Numbered from the stretch's first letter, positions 1 to 7,120 are shown. The stretch is DNA of 11,863 nt from Candidatus Limnocylindrales bacterium (GCA_030647575.1 JAUSJS010000308.1:1-11863), one strand, 5' to 3'. Translations and numbers: made by a program. Notes: generated by a model from the letters alone, not told the origin.

Positions 1-264
1 CATTGCGGATCGTCCTGAACATCTCGACGGCGTGCTCCGGCGTGATGATGTCGCCGTCGCCGACGATGATCAGGGTCGGAGCCTTGATGCTCTGCATCTT
101 CTCGCGCGTGAAGTTTGGTTCCACGGTCCACATGCGCTGCAGACGACCGCACCGGTGACCGCGAGCTTCGTGACGCGCTCAGGGTGATGGATCGCCATGT
201 CGAGACCGATGACCCCACCGTCGCTGTAGCCGACGACGACGGCGCTCTCGATCTCAAAAGGCCC
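1..264 (-). pseudogene. Decayed alpha/beta hydrolase gene (5'-truncated, internal deletion plus frameshift, runs off the left edge)
   Basis: Read on the minus strand, 255-148 encodes the nucleophile-elbow half of an alpha/beta hydrolase: EIESAVVVGYSDGG, then LDMAIHHPERVTKL, ending VTGA. The frame is closed upstream by a TGA at 267-265 and has no start codon, so the usual N-terminal ~85 residues (strands and oxyanion loop) are missing. From 142 to 2, in a different frame, the sequence reads LQRMWTVEPNFTREKM, then IKAPTLIIVGDGDII and TPEHAVEMFRTIRN. This is the C-terminal part with the GDxD region that carries the catalytic Asp. In intact relatives a cap of roughly 40-50 residues separates the VTGA and RMWT stretches. 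Here they are joined within about 6 bp (143-148), so a deletion has fused the halves out of frame. Both halves still look well conserved, which suggests recent loss. The remnant begins 13 bp after the stop of the [2Fe-2S] subunit gene and was probably once the last gene of that operon. An assembly error is the main alternative. Confidence 0.8.
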
Positions 265-277
265 TCACTTCCCGGAC

Positions 278-760
278 TCAATCGGCGTTGGCCAGCTCGG
301 CGGCCGCCGAGCGGACGGCCGCCACGATCCCGACGTAGCCGGTGCAGCGGCAGAGGTTGCCCGACAACCCAGCCCGGATCTCGTCCTCGGTCGGGTCGGG
401 GTTGGCGGCCAGGAGGGCGGTCGCGCTGATGAGCATCCCCGGCGTACAGAAGCCGCACTGGACCGCGCCATGCTCGAGGAAGGCTTGCTGGAGCGGATGG
501 AGCTTCGTGCCCGAGGCGAGCCCCTCGACGGTCGTGATCTGGCGGCCGGCGGCCTGGAGGGCGAGGTATGAGCACGAATTGACCGGCCGGCCATCGATGA
601 GGACCATGCAGGCGCCGCACTCGGAATCGTCGCAGCCCTCCTTGCTGCCGGTCAGCCCAAGCTCGCCGCGCAGGACGGACAGCAGGGTCCGGCCGACCTC
701 GAGCTCCACCGGGTAGCTCGTCCTGTTCACCTGGAGCGTCACCAGATATCGCACGCTCAA
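278..760 (-). CDS. Molybdenum hydroxylase small subunit, [2Fe-2S] protein (CoxS/XdhC-type)
   Basis: 160 residues, the usual length for the iron-sulfur subunit of xanthine dehydrogenase / CO dehydrogenase-family enzymes. It passes electrons from the Mo site to FAD in the cytoplasmic L-M-S complex. The N-terminal plant-ferredoxin-like domain carries C43, C48, C51 and C63 (EGCDDSECGACMV, NSC). The C-terminal helical [2Fe-2S] domain carries C102 and C105 (QCGFCTPGM) and C137 and C139 (NLCRCTGY). All eight ligands are present. The start is a TTG at 760-758 that overlaps the TGA of the FAD-subunit gene (TTGA, 4 bp), with a GGAG just upstream, so translation is probably coupled to the gene before it. 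A GTG three codons downstream is a weaker alternative. It is the last intact gene of the operon. Confidence 0.93.
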   Translation of the reverse strand: MSVRYLVTLQVNRTSYPVELEVGRTLLSVLRGELGLTGSKEGCDDSECGACMVLIDGRPVNSCSYLALQAAGRQITTVEGLASGTKLHPLQQAFLEHGAVQCGFCTPGMLISATALLAANPDPTEDEIRAGLSGNLCRCTGYVGIVAAVRSAAAELANAD

Positions 761-1653
761 CGAGCTCCGAAAAGACTGGCGCTGGCAGGGATCGGGATCG
801 TCTCGCCGCGAGCCCGGGCGATCGCTCCCGTGACGGCCCGGCGCACGACGACGGCCGCCATCGCCCGGCGGTATTCGAGCGAGGCGCGGACGTCCGAGAT
901 CGGCGTCGCCGCCTCGGCCGCCAGCCGGCCCGCCTCCGCCGCGGCGTCGGGCCCGCCATCCGTACCGACGAGGGCGAACTCGGCCACAGCGACCCGCCGG
1001 ACCGTCGGGGCGAGGGCGGTAATGGCGATCCGGGCATCAATGACAATCGCGCCGTCGAGGCTCACCACGGCCGTCGCGCCGACCACCGCGATCTCCATCT
1101 GTCGGCGGAACTCGAGTCGAACGTAGCTGCTGCCCACGCCCGCGAGCTCGGATAGCTCGACGGCGACGATGAGCTCGTCCGAGCGGACGGTGGTCCGGCC
1201 GGGACCGTTGAACAGGTCGGCGAGCGCGATCCGACGGCTTCCCGCGGTCGAGCGGACCTCCACCTGGGCGTCGAAGCAGAGCAGCGGCCCGCTCGTCTCG
1301 GCGGCTGGTGACGCGTTGGCCAGGTTGCCACCGAGCGTGCCGATGTGCCGCGTCGCCGGTGAGCCGACGATCGAAGCCGCGTCGGCGATGGCCGTCCAAC
1401 GTTTGCGGATGGCCGGATGGCCGGCGAGGTCGGCGTGGCTGGTGGTCGCGCCGATTCGGAGGCCGCCGGAGGTTTCTTCGATGCCGCGAAGCTCCTCGAT
1501 CCGGTCCAGTGCGACCAGGTCCTCGGGCAGCGACCACTTGCCCTGCCGGGTCCCGACGACGAGATCCGTCCCGCCGGCCACCGGGCGGTGCCCGGCGGCG
1601 GTCGCGGCCAGGGCGTCGGCCAGCGCCGTCGGGGAGGTGAACCGTCCGCCCAC
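757..1653 (-). CDS. Molybdenum hydroxylase medium subunit, FAD-binding (CoxM-type)
   Basis: 298 residues, the normal size for the flavoprotein subunit of a CO dehydrogenase / xanthine dehydrogenase-family enzyme. It takes electrons from the iron-sulfur subunit and passes them to an external acceptor. The two FAD-binding motifs are visible: VAGGTDLV near residues 25-32 and GTLGGNLANASPAAE near 105-119. The C-terminal third (ISDVRASLEYRRAMAAVVVRRAV, two stretches around 252-274) matches the CODH flavoprotein C-terminal domain. There is no extra cysteine cluster of the kind found in 4-hydroxybenzoyl-CoA reductase. The start is a GTG at 1653, one base after the TAA of the large-subunit gene. With no room for an independent ribosome site of normal spacing, coupled translation is likely. 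It overlaps the small-subunit gene by 4 bp. Confidence 0.92.
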   Translation of the reverse strand: MGGRFTSPTALADALAATAAGHRPVAGGTDLVVGTRQGKWSLPEDLVALDRIEELRGIEETSGGLRIGATTSHADLAGHPAIRKRWTAIADAASIVGSPATRHIGTLGGNLANASPAAETSGPLLCFDAQVEVRSTAGSRRIALADLFNGPGRTTVRSDELIVAVELSELAGVGSSYVRLEFRRQMEIAVVGATAVVSLDGAIVIDARIAITALAPTVRRVAVAEFALVGTDGGPDAAAEAGRLAAEAATPISDVRASLEYRRAMAAVVVRRAVTGAIARARGETIPIPASASLFGAR

Positions 1654-1654
1654 C

Positions 1655-3940
1655 TTAGTTCTCGCCGTTCGTCGACGCGAGGGCGCGCCAGACCCGCTCG
1701 GGAGTCATCGGCAACTCGCGGACCCGAGAGCCGGCGGCACGGACGATGGCGTTGGCGATGGCGCCGGGCGTCGGGACACAGGGTGGCTCGGCGATGCCCT
1801 TGAGGCCCTTGGGACCGCCGGTCGGGGACGGGGCGTCGACGAAGTCGACGTGGATCGGCGGGACGTCGGCCACCGTCTGGAGCTTGTAGTCGAGGAGGTA
1901 CGGGTTGCGCTGCCGGCCGTCCTCCGAGAGCAGGACGCCCTCGCTGAGCGCCTGCCCGATCCCCATCGCCACCCCACCATAGATCTGGCCGGTTGCCCCT
2001 ATCGGGTTGATGACGACGCCCGATTCGTGGGACGCCGCGATCTCCAGGACCCGGACGACGCCGGTGTCGCGGTCGACCTTGACGTGGGCGGCGTGGGTGA
2101 AGAACGTCGGCGCGGCGAACGACTCGGCGCCGAGACGACCGACGCAGTTCGCGGTCTCGACGGCCGGCGTGGGCGGCGGCTCGCCCGAGCCCCGGCCGAG
2201 GAGCAGGCCAGCCCCGGCCGCCTGCGACGCGAGGTCGGCGATGGACACCGACGAGGTCTGGCTGCCCTTGACCCGGGCCATGCCGTCGATGAGCTCGAGG
2301 TCCGCCCGGTTGGCCTCCAGGAGGTCCGCGGCGAGGTCGAGGAGCTGCTCACGGACCTCGGTCGCGGCGGCGATCACTGCCCGGCCGTTATTGAACGTCG
2401 TCTGGGATCCGCTGGCCCCGCCGTCGTACGGCCCGGCGTCGGTGTCCTGATAGAGGATCCTGAATTCGTCCGGCCGCATCCCGAGGACCTCGGCGGCGAG
2501 GATCGGCAGGGCCATGACGGCGCCGGTGCCGCATTCCTGAGCGCCGGTGACGATCGTCCCGCTGCCGTCGGCGTTGATCGTCACGTTCGCGCCCGAGGCG
2601 CCAGGGAACGACGGCCACCAGCCTGTCGCGATGCCGATCGCCTCCCCGTCCGGTAGGGGTCGACCCCAGCCGATCGCGGCCGCCGCGTGCTCCAGCGTCT
2701 CGAGGGCGCCGATCCGCTCGAAGACCTGGCCGGTCGGCCCGGTATCGCCCTCGTGCACGAGGTTGCGGCGACGGAACTCGACGGGGTCGAGGCCGAGCCG
2801 CTCGGCGACGACGTCGTGGTGCTGCTCGAGTGCCCAGCACGTCGTCGGGCCGGTGGGTGCGCGAACCGAGCCCGATGGCTGCGTGTTCGTGTAGACGACA
2901 TCGGCCGAGACGTCGACGTTCGGGATCCGGTACGGGCCGACGGCGAACATCGCGGCCATCTGGCCGAGGAACGGCTCGTCCATGCTGTAGGCGCCGTTGT
3001 CGATGATCAGATGCGCGCGACGGGCCACGATCGTCCCGTCCCGCCGGACGCCGGTTTCCAGCTCCAGGATCATCCGTTCGCGGCGATGGTCGGGCAGCAG
3101 GAACTCCTCGCGCCGTGAGAAGACGACCTTGACCGGCCGGCCGGCGGTCTGCGCCAGGGCCGCGACCTGCGGCTCGAAGCCGAGCTCGCACTTCGCGCCG
3201 AAGCCGCCGCCGAGGTGCGGCACGATGACCCGGACCTGGTTCTGGGGCATGCCGAGCGTTTCGGCCACGCCGGACCTGGCTGCGAACGGGACCTGCGTCG
3301 ACGACCAGATCGTGACGTGGTCGCCCTGCCACTCGGCGAGGATCGCCCGCGGCTCGATCGGGACTGCGTGTGAGCCGTCGGCCACGTAGCGGTCCTTGAC
3401 GACAATGTACGCGTCGGCCATCCCGCCGTCGGCGTCGCCCTTGACGATCGTTGAGCGCGATGCGAGGTTGCCGTCTCTGACGAGGTTCTCATCGGCCTCA
3501 TAGGTCGCCCATTCGGCGTGGACGAGCGGGGCATCCGGGCGGGTGGCGGTCTCGAGGTCCGTGACGGCCAGGAGGGGCTCGAGATCGACCTCGATCAGCG
3601 CGGCCGCTTGAGCGGCGATCTCCGGTGTCGCGGCCGCGACCGCCGCGATCAGTTCGCCCTCCCAGCGCACGACGTCCCGAGCGAAGATCGTCCGGTCCTT
3701 CAGGAATGCGCCGTACCGGACCTCAGGCACGTCGGCGGCCGTGATGATCGCATACACGCCAGGCAGCGCTCGCGCGGCGGTCGTATCGAGCCGGCGGATG
3801 CGGGCGTGTGGGACTTCGGCAACCCGGAAGGCACCGTGGAGCATCCCGGTCACCGTCAGGTCGGCCGCGTAGCGACCGCTTCCGGTGACCTTGTCCCGGC
3901 CGTCCTGACGGATGAGCGTCGGGGCGAGGGTCGCGGTCAT
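1655..3940 (-). CDS. Molybdenum hydroxylase large subunit, molybdopterin-binding (CoxL/XdhA-type), substrate unknown
   Basis: 761 residues beginning MTATLAPTLIRQDGRDKVTG, the typical N-terminus and length for the Mo-cofactor subunit of xanthine dehydrogenase / CO dehydrogenase-type enzymes. Visible features: the a/b hammerhead domain in residues 1-130; the cofactor motif HLGGGFGAKCELG around 242-254; the active-site loop GSVRAPTGPTTCWALE near 357-372; QECGTG near 468-473; and the catalytic Glu in KGIAEPP (E718). The loop is not the AYRCSFR of form I CO dehydrogenase nor the AYRGAGR of form II, so the enzyme probably hydroxylates another substrate, such as an N-heterocycle or aldehyde. The reading frame stays open upstream to 4306, but that part is low-complexity and non-homologous. 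The ATG at 3940 has a GGAG at 3950-3947, six bases upstream. It is the first gene of an L-M-S operon. No maturation genes (MocA, XdhC, CoxDEF) are in view. Confidence 0.92.
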   Translation of the reverse strand: MTATLAPTLIRQDGRDKVTGSGRYAADLTVTGMLHGAFRVAEVPHARIRRLDTTAARALPGVYAIITAADVPEVRYGAFLKDRTIFARDVVRWEGELIAAVAAATPEIAAQAAALIEVDLEPLLAVTDLETATRPDAPLVHAEWATYEADENLVRDGNLASRSTIVKGDADGGMADAYIVVKDRYVADGSHAVPIEPRAILAEWQGDHVTIWSSTQVPFAARSGVAETLGMPQNQVRVIVPHLGGGFGAKCELGFEPQVAALAQTAGRPVKVVFSRREEFLLPDHRRERMILELETGVRRDGTIVARRAHLIIDNGAYSMDEPFLGQMAAMFAVGPYRIPNVDVSADVVYTNTQPSGSVRAPTGPTTCWALEQHHDVVAERLGLDPVEFRRRNLVHEGDTGPTGQVFERIGALETLEHAAAAIGWGRPLPDGEAIGIATGWWPSFPGASGANVTINADGSGTIVTGAQECGTGAVMALPILAAEVLGMRPDEFRILYQDTDAGPYDGGASGSQTTFNNGRAVIAAATEVREQLLDLAADLLEANRADLELIDGMARVKGSQTSSVSIADLASQAAGAGLLLGRGSGEPPPTPAVETANCVGRLGAESFAAPTFFTHAAHVKVDRDTGVVRVLEIAASHESGVVINPIGATGQIYGGVAMGIGQALSEGVLLSEDGRQRNPYLLDYKLQTVADVPPIHVDFVDAPSPTGGPKGLKGIAEPPCVPTPGAIANAIVRAAGSRVRELPMTPERVWRALASTNGEN

Positions 3941-4210
3941 TCGGTGCTCCGTGCTTCGATTCGACCGCCCATGGCAGATCCTCGCATTCCCGGAATCTCC
4001 CTGCAGCCCACACTCGTCGGCAGGATACTCGGGCACGATCACCGACGTCGGCGCACCGATCGCGACTAGAACCTCGCCCGTTGACGGCGGTCGATGCCTC
4101 CCTACCATTGGGGGCCTTGGAATTGATGTCCCTGCCCGGCGAAACCGAGCTCGGGAGCGGTGAGCCGGCGTCAGAGTGAAGGCGGCGGAATTGGGAGCAG
4201 AGGAGGAGAC
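3941..4210. other. Divergent intergenic region between hydroxylase operon and von Willebrand A gene
   Basis: About 270 bp with no supported gene. It must hold the start signals of both flanking units. The rightward promoter is convincing (4081-4108, listed separately). For the leftward operon I see only a GGAG ribosome site at 3950-3947 and no good -35/-10 pair; a TATCCT on the minus strand at about 4023-4028 is a weak candidate -10. Frames open here on both strands (the upstream extensions of the two neighbouring genes) lack ribosome sites and family similarity. Confidence 0.6.
4081..4108 (+). promoter_or_regulatory. Sigma-70-type promoter of the von Willebrand A gene
   Basis: TTGACG (4081-4086) and TACCAT (4103-4108) are separated by 16 bp, a near-consensus housekeeping promoter pair, followed by a G-rich discriminator. 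The predicted transcript would start near 4115, giving a leader of roughly 95 bases before the ATG at 4211. A second pair with the same TTGACG and the same spacing lies at 6082-6109. Confidence 0.6.
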
Positions 4211-6046
4211 ATGAGCCGTCTCGGGTCCGCGGCGCTCACCGTCGTCATGCTCGTCGTCGGGGCGCTCCTGTTTGCGGGCCGCCTTGCGCCGGACTCGCTG
4301 GCACAAACACCCCCGGATCGATCCGAGGTCGTCCTCGTCCTCGATTTTTCCGCTTCAATCCTCGAGGACGTCGCGAACCGGAACCGCTTCGCCGCCGCCG
4401 TGGACCGGATCGCGGATCGCATCGACGCGACGTCGTCGGACCTCGTTGCCGGCGACACCACCGTGACGATCGTCCAGTTCGCGACGAGCGCCGCCGATTA
4501 CGCCGACTGCGTAGACTTGAAGCTGATCGAAAGCCCTCAGACCGTCGCTCGTTTCGCCGATTGCCTCAGAAACGTCGCCAAGGCGTACCGGAAGGGCCTG
4601 GATCCCGCTCTCACCCGGAAGATCGGCGTCGACACGAACTACGTCGCCGCAATGGAGCGGGCGGCCCGGCACCTTGCCTTGGACGCCGTCCGGCCGGCGC
4701 TGATCCTGTTCACCGACGGAAAGCACGACGTCCAAGGGGTGCCCGTCAGCCAGGTGCAACCGGCGCGCGACAGGCTCTTCGGGAGCCGGTCGCCGTTCGC
4801 GCTGCTGCCGGTCGGCATGGGCCTCAGCTCGACGGAGCGCGACGCGCTCGAAAGCGGTCTCCTGGAACTGCGGATCATCCGCGAGATGCCCGCCTGCGTC
4901 AGCGGGACGAAGTTCGATTGGCCGCAAGTCGTGTTCGAGTCAGCTGATGATGCCGGCAACGCCGTCGCCGTCGCACTCCAGGACGTCACCTGCACCTTCA
5001 CGGTCGCGCCGACGCCGACGCCCTCGCCGACAGCCACCCCAGTGCCAACACCGACTCCGGGCGCGGTTCGCAGCGTCAGGCTCACACCCGGCGACGGCCG
5101 GATCGAGGTGGCGTGGATCGCTCCTGCCACGACGCCGCTGCCGATCGTCGACTACCGGATCCGCTGCCGCTCGGGCGAGGGCGAGTGGATCGAATCGGAA
5201 GAGGGCGCGTCGCTCGAGACATCGGCCGTTGTCGAAGGACTGACGAACGGCGCGGCCTATGAGTGCGCGGTGGCGGTCGTTGACGCGAGATCGGAAGGCT
5301 CCTGGACGGCCGCGCCGACGACCGCCACGCCCGTCGGCCGCCCGGCGGCGCCCGGGAAGCCGGCCCTTGAGGCCCGGGATCGCGCGGTGCGAATCCAGGT
5401 GCCGGCCGTAGACGCGTCGCTCGTGTCCGACTATCGATACGAGTGCTCGGACGACCAGGGCCGGACGTGGCCAGTCGGAATCGATGTCGCCTCATCCGGG
5501 ATCACGACGACCGAGATCGGGAGCCTTACGAACGGCGTGGAGTACGTGTGCCGGGCATTCGCCGCAAATGCCGCCGGCCGCAGCGACCCGTCGGAGGCGT
5601 CGAACGCCGTACGGCCGTGCGGATCACTCCTCGAGTGCAACCCGGCCATTCCTCCGATTCTCGGACTTGTCGGGTTCCTGTTACTCGGAGGGCTCCTCGC
5701 GACGCTCGTCGCACTGTATCGGGATCGAACTCGCGGGTACGTGGTCGCCGTCGTCGACGTCGTTCACACCGCGAATCTCGGACCTGGATCGAGGCTGGGG
5801 ATCGGATTCGTCCGCGCCCGGCCCGGCGGACCGGTCACTGGGATCGTCGCCGATCGGACTGGGAACGCAGACGTCCGCATTCGGCATCGGGGTGGTGACC
5901 GCTTCGAAGTGTCCGACCGCGTCGACCAACACGTCGCGACGTCCGGGCAGCCCGTCATCATGACCGATTCCCTGGGCGTCCGGCATCAAGTCATCCTGAG
6001 GAGATTCCGCACGGCGACGGCATCGCCCGTGTCAAGTCGAAGGTGA
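4211..6046 (+). CDS. Secreted, membrane-anchored von Willebrand A protein with two fibronectin III domains
   Basis: 611 residues from the ATG at 4211, which has an excellent ribosome site (AGGAGGAG, 4201-4208). The open frame extends upstream to a GTG at 4160, but without a ribosome site. Order of parts: signal peptide 1-31 (hydrophobic core, cleavage after DSLA likely); von Willebrand A domain about 38-258 with an intact metal site (D45-x-S47-x-S49, T142, FTDG with D169); a Pro/Thr linker about 267-284; two fibronectin III domains, about 286-376 and 381-468; a transmembrane helix about 479-502; and a C-terminal soluble domain of about 105 residues, predicted cytoplasmic, beta-rich and unrecognised. 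Cysteines pair plausibly: C100/C118 and C229/C261 in or beside the A domain, C319/C352 and C412/C447 at equivalent places in the two fibronectin domains. The role is probably metal-dependent adhesion or protein binding at the cell surface. The partner is unknown. It is not CoxE, which is a cytosolic protein. Confidence 0.88.
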   Translation: MSRLGSAALTVVMLVVGALLFAGRLAPDSLAQTPPDRSEVVLVLDFSASILEDVANRNRFAAAVDRIADRIDATSSDLVAGDTTVTIVQFATSAADYADCVDLKLIESPQTVARFADCLRNVAKAYRKGLDPALTRKIGVDTNYVAAMERAARHLALDAVRPALILFTDGKHDVQGVPVSQVQPARDRLFGSRSPFALLPVGMGLSSTERDALESGLLELRIIREMPACVSGTKFDWPQVVFESADDAGNAVAVALQDVTCTFTVAPTPTPSPTATPVPTPTPGAVRSVRLTPGDGRIEVAWIAPATTPLPIVDYRIRCRSGEGEWIESEEGASLETSAVVEGLTNGAAYECAVAVVDARSEGSWTAAPTTATPVGRPAAPGKPALEARDRAVRIQVPAVDASLVSDYRYECSDDQGRTWPVGIDVASSGITTTEIGSLTNGVEYVCRAFAANAAGRSDPSEASNAVRPCGSLLECNPAIPPILGLVGFLLLGGLLATLVALYRDRTRGYVVAVVDVVHTANLGPGSRLGIGFVRARPGGPVTGIVADRTGNADVRIRHRGGDRFEVSDRVDQHVATSGQPVIMTDSLGVRHQVILRRFRTATASPVSSRR

Positions 6047-6081
6047 TTCATTCCCACCGACGCGGGCGGCGCCGAACCTGG

Positions 6082-6109
6082 TTGACGCTGCCGGAACCTC
6101 TGCGATCAT
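6082..6109 (+). promoter_or_regulatory. Probable sigma-70-type promoter of the 74-residue membrane protein
   Basis: TTGACG (6082-6087) and GATCAT (6104-6109) are spaced by 16 bp. The -35 hexamer and spacing are identical to those upstream of the von Willebrand A gene, and the -10 box shares the A..CAT pattern. The predicted start near 6116 leaves a leader of about 68 bases before the ATG at 6184. The -10 lacks its first T, so strength is uncertain. Confidence 0.45.
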
Positions 6110-6183
6110 GAGCGCAACCGTGCGCGACTACTGAGCGGTTGAGGGAGGCCGCATGAGGCCCGCGGTCCAGTGGAGGGTCGGCA

Positions 6184-6408
6184 ATGAGCGCAGGTCGCCA
6201 GGGCGAGTCGTGGGCAGCCACGGCCCGCGACCTCTACCTCGTCGCGATGGCGGTCTTGCTGGTGACCGTGGGCATCGGCATCGTGAACGGCCTTGACCTC
6301 ATCGATCTATCGCGCGCGATCCTGCTTGGTCTGGCGTTCCTGGCCCCGCGACCGTGGACGTCGCGCGGCGAGCCGGCGCCGTCTGACCTACAGCCCGCCT
6401 CGACCTGA
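6184..6408 (+). CDS. Small membrane protein of unknown function, possibly a truncated remnant
   Basis: 74 residues with a strong ribosome site (GGAGG at 6172-6176, 7 bases before the ATG) and its own likely promoter. The N-terminus WAATARDLYLVAMAVLLVTV leads into a hydrophobic helix of about residues 18-36, then NGLDLIDLSR and a second, weaker hydrophobic stretch (44-54). The tail is hydrophilic and rich in Pro, Ser and Arg. From memory the first ~45 residues resemble the first helix of larger multi-helix membrane proteins, in which a conserved loop with His and Gly would follow the LSR segment. Here the similarity stops and the tail looks like random high-GC reading. It may therefore be a 3'-degraded gene still carrying intact expression signals, or a genuine single-span small protein. 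It converges with the next gene, 34 bp away. Confidence 0.5.
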   Translation: MSAGRQGESWAATARDLYLVAMAVLLVTVGIGIVNGLDLIDLSRAILLGLAFLAPRPWTSRGEPAPSDLQPAST

Positions 6409-6433
6409 GACCGACGCGCTCGCGGAGCGTCTC
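6407..6433. terminator. Possible shared terminator between convergent genes
   Basis: The 34-bp gap between the convergent stops contains GAGA (6407-6410) and CGCTC (6417-6421), which pair with the contiguous GAGCGTCTC (6425-6433). This forms a GC-rich hairpin with a 3-base loop and a 6-base bulge. There is no T-run on either side, so it is at best a weak or factor-assisted bidirectional terminator. Confidence 0.3.
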
Positions 6434-6442
6434 GGCACGGAC

Positions 6443-7057
6443 TCACCCACGAAGGCCGACGCTTTCCAGCTCGGCACGGGCCAGCCGGTCGTAACGACCC
6501 GTCGCGAAGTCTCCGATCGGATCGGGTGTGTGCTCGAGGAGCTCGCCATACGTGAGGCGGTGGAGCGCGCGCGAGGCCAGGAGGTGTTCGACGGCCGCCT
6601 CGGGCACGTCCCGGGGCGCCAGGCGGATGGCGCGATGAGCGGTCCGTAGCTCGAACAGGCGGCGCGCCCGCCAGGGAACGTATCGGCTGAGCCAGGGGAT
6701 GAGCGTCACTCCGAGGACAAGGACGCCGAGCAGCGCCGCGATCATGAGGAGTAGCTGCTCTAGCTGATCGCCGACGAAGACGAACGGCTCCCCTGCCGCC
6801 CCGAACGCCGACCGGGTCAGCCCACGCACCTGCTCCCCAACGAGCGGCAGCCCGCCGAGCGAGTCCCCCACCTGGTCGCCCGCGGACTGGATGTTCGCAC
6901 CGCCCCGCCCGATCGCCCGGCCGACCTCGGCGTAGCCCGCGAGCGTCGAGTAGAGGCGGAAGGCGACGACCGCCCACAGGCTGACCCAGCTCCATGTCGC
7001 GACGTCGGCCACGAGCTCACGCGCACGGGCCGACGGGACCTCGCTCCAGAACTTCAT
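6443..7057 (-). CDS. Two-helix integral membrane protein of unknown function
   Basis: 204 residues from the ATG at 7057 (MKFWSEVPSARARELVADVA), preceded by GGAGG nine bases upstream. The frame remains open 31 codons further, but that extension has no ribosome site and looks non-coding. Helix 1 spans about 19-41 and helix 2 about 101-124. Between them lies a Gly-rich, amphipathic segment (GRAIGRGGANIQSAGDQVGD, then GLPLVGEQVRGL) with the look of a membrane-associated loop. After PWLSRYVPWRARR comes a basic, helical C-terminal domain of about 75 residues, likely cytoplasmic. I do not recognise a named domain. The composition and layout match conserved hypothetical proteins of Actinobacteria and Chloroflexota. 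It is transcribed alone, divergently from the 113-residue gene / pgm unit and convergently with the 74-residue protein. Confidence 0.8.
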   Translation of the reverse strand: MKFWSEVPSARARELVADVATWSWVSLWAVVAFRLYSTLAGYAEVGRAIGRGGANIQSAGDQVGDSLGGLPLVGEQVRGLTRSAFGAAGEPFVFVGDQLEQLLLMIAALLGVLVLGVTLIPWLSRYVPWRARRLFELRTAHRAIRLAPRDVPEAAVEHLLASRALHRLTYGELLEHTPDPIGDFATGRYDRLARAELESVGLRG

Positions 7058-7120
7058 CGCGGCGTGCCTCCTGCAGCTCCCATCGAACCCGTCTCCGCGG
7101 GCGGGCTGGGACTGTGCGCC

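Noticed and set aside
1169..2656. 495-codon plus-strand frame opposite the hydroxylase genes
   Set aside because: It is antisense to three well-supported genes. Long open frames opposite high-GC genes are expected by codon bias, and it has no recognisable domain.
1655..3940. Annotation as aerobic CO dehydrogenase
   Set aside because: The form I active-site signature is absent and no cox accessory genes are visible.
4160..4210. GTG at 4160 as start of the von Willebrand A gene
   Set aside because: It would put 17 polar residues before the signal peptide and has no ribosome site. The ATG at 4211 has AGGAGGAG directly upstream.
3941..4306. Upstream extension of the large-subunit frame (122 more codons)
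   Set aside because: It shows no family similarity and no ribosome site, and it would run through the promoter and start of the divergent von Willebrand A gene. The ATG at 3940 has a good GGAG and the expected N-terminus.
4211..6046. von Willebrand A protein as CoxE, a maturation factor of the adjacent hydroxylase
   Set aside because: CoxE is cytosolic without signal peptide, fibronectin domains or a transmembrane helix. This gene is divergent and has its own promoter.
6153..6296. 47-codon frame starting at an ATG preceded by GAGGGAGG
   Set aside because: The translation is Arg/Gly/Pro-rich, lies in the wrong frame across the 74-residue gene and shows no protein-like pattern. The ribosome-site resemblance is probably chance.
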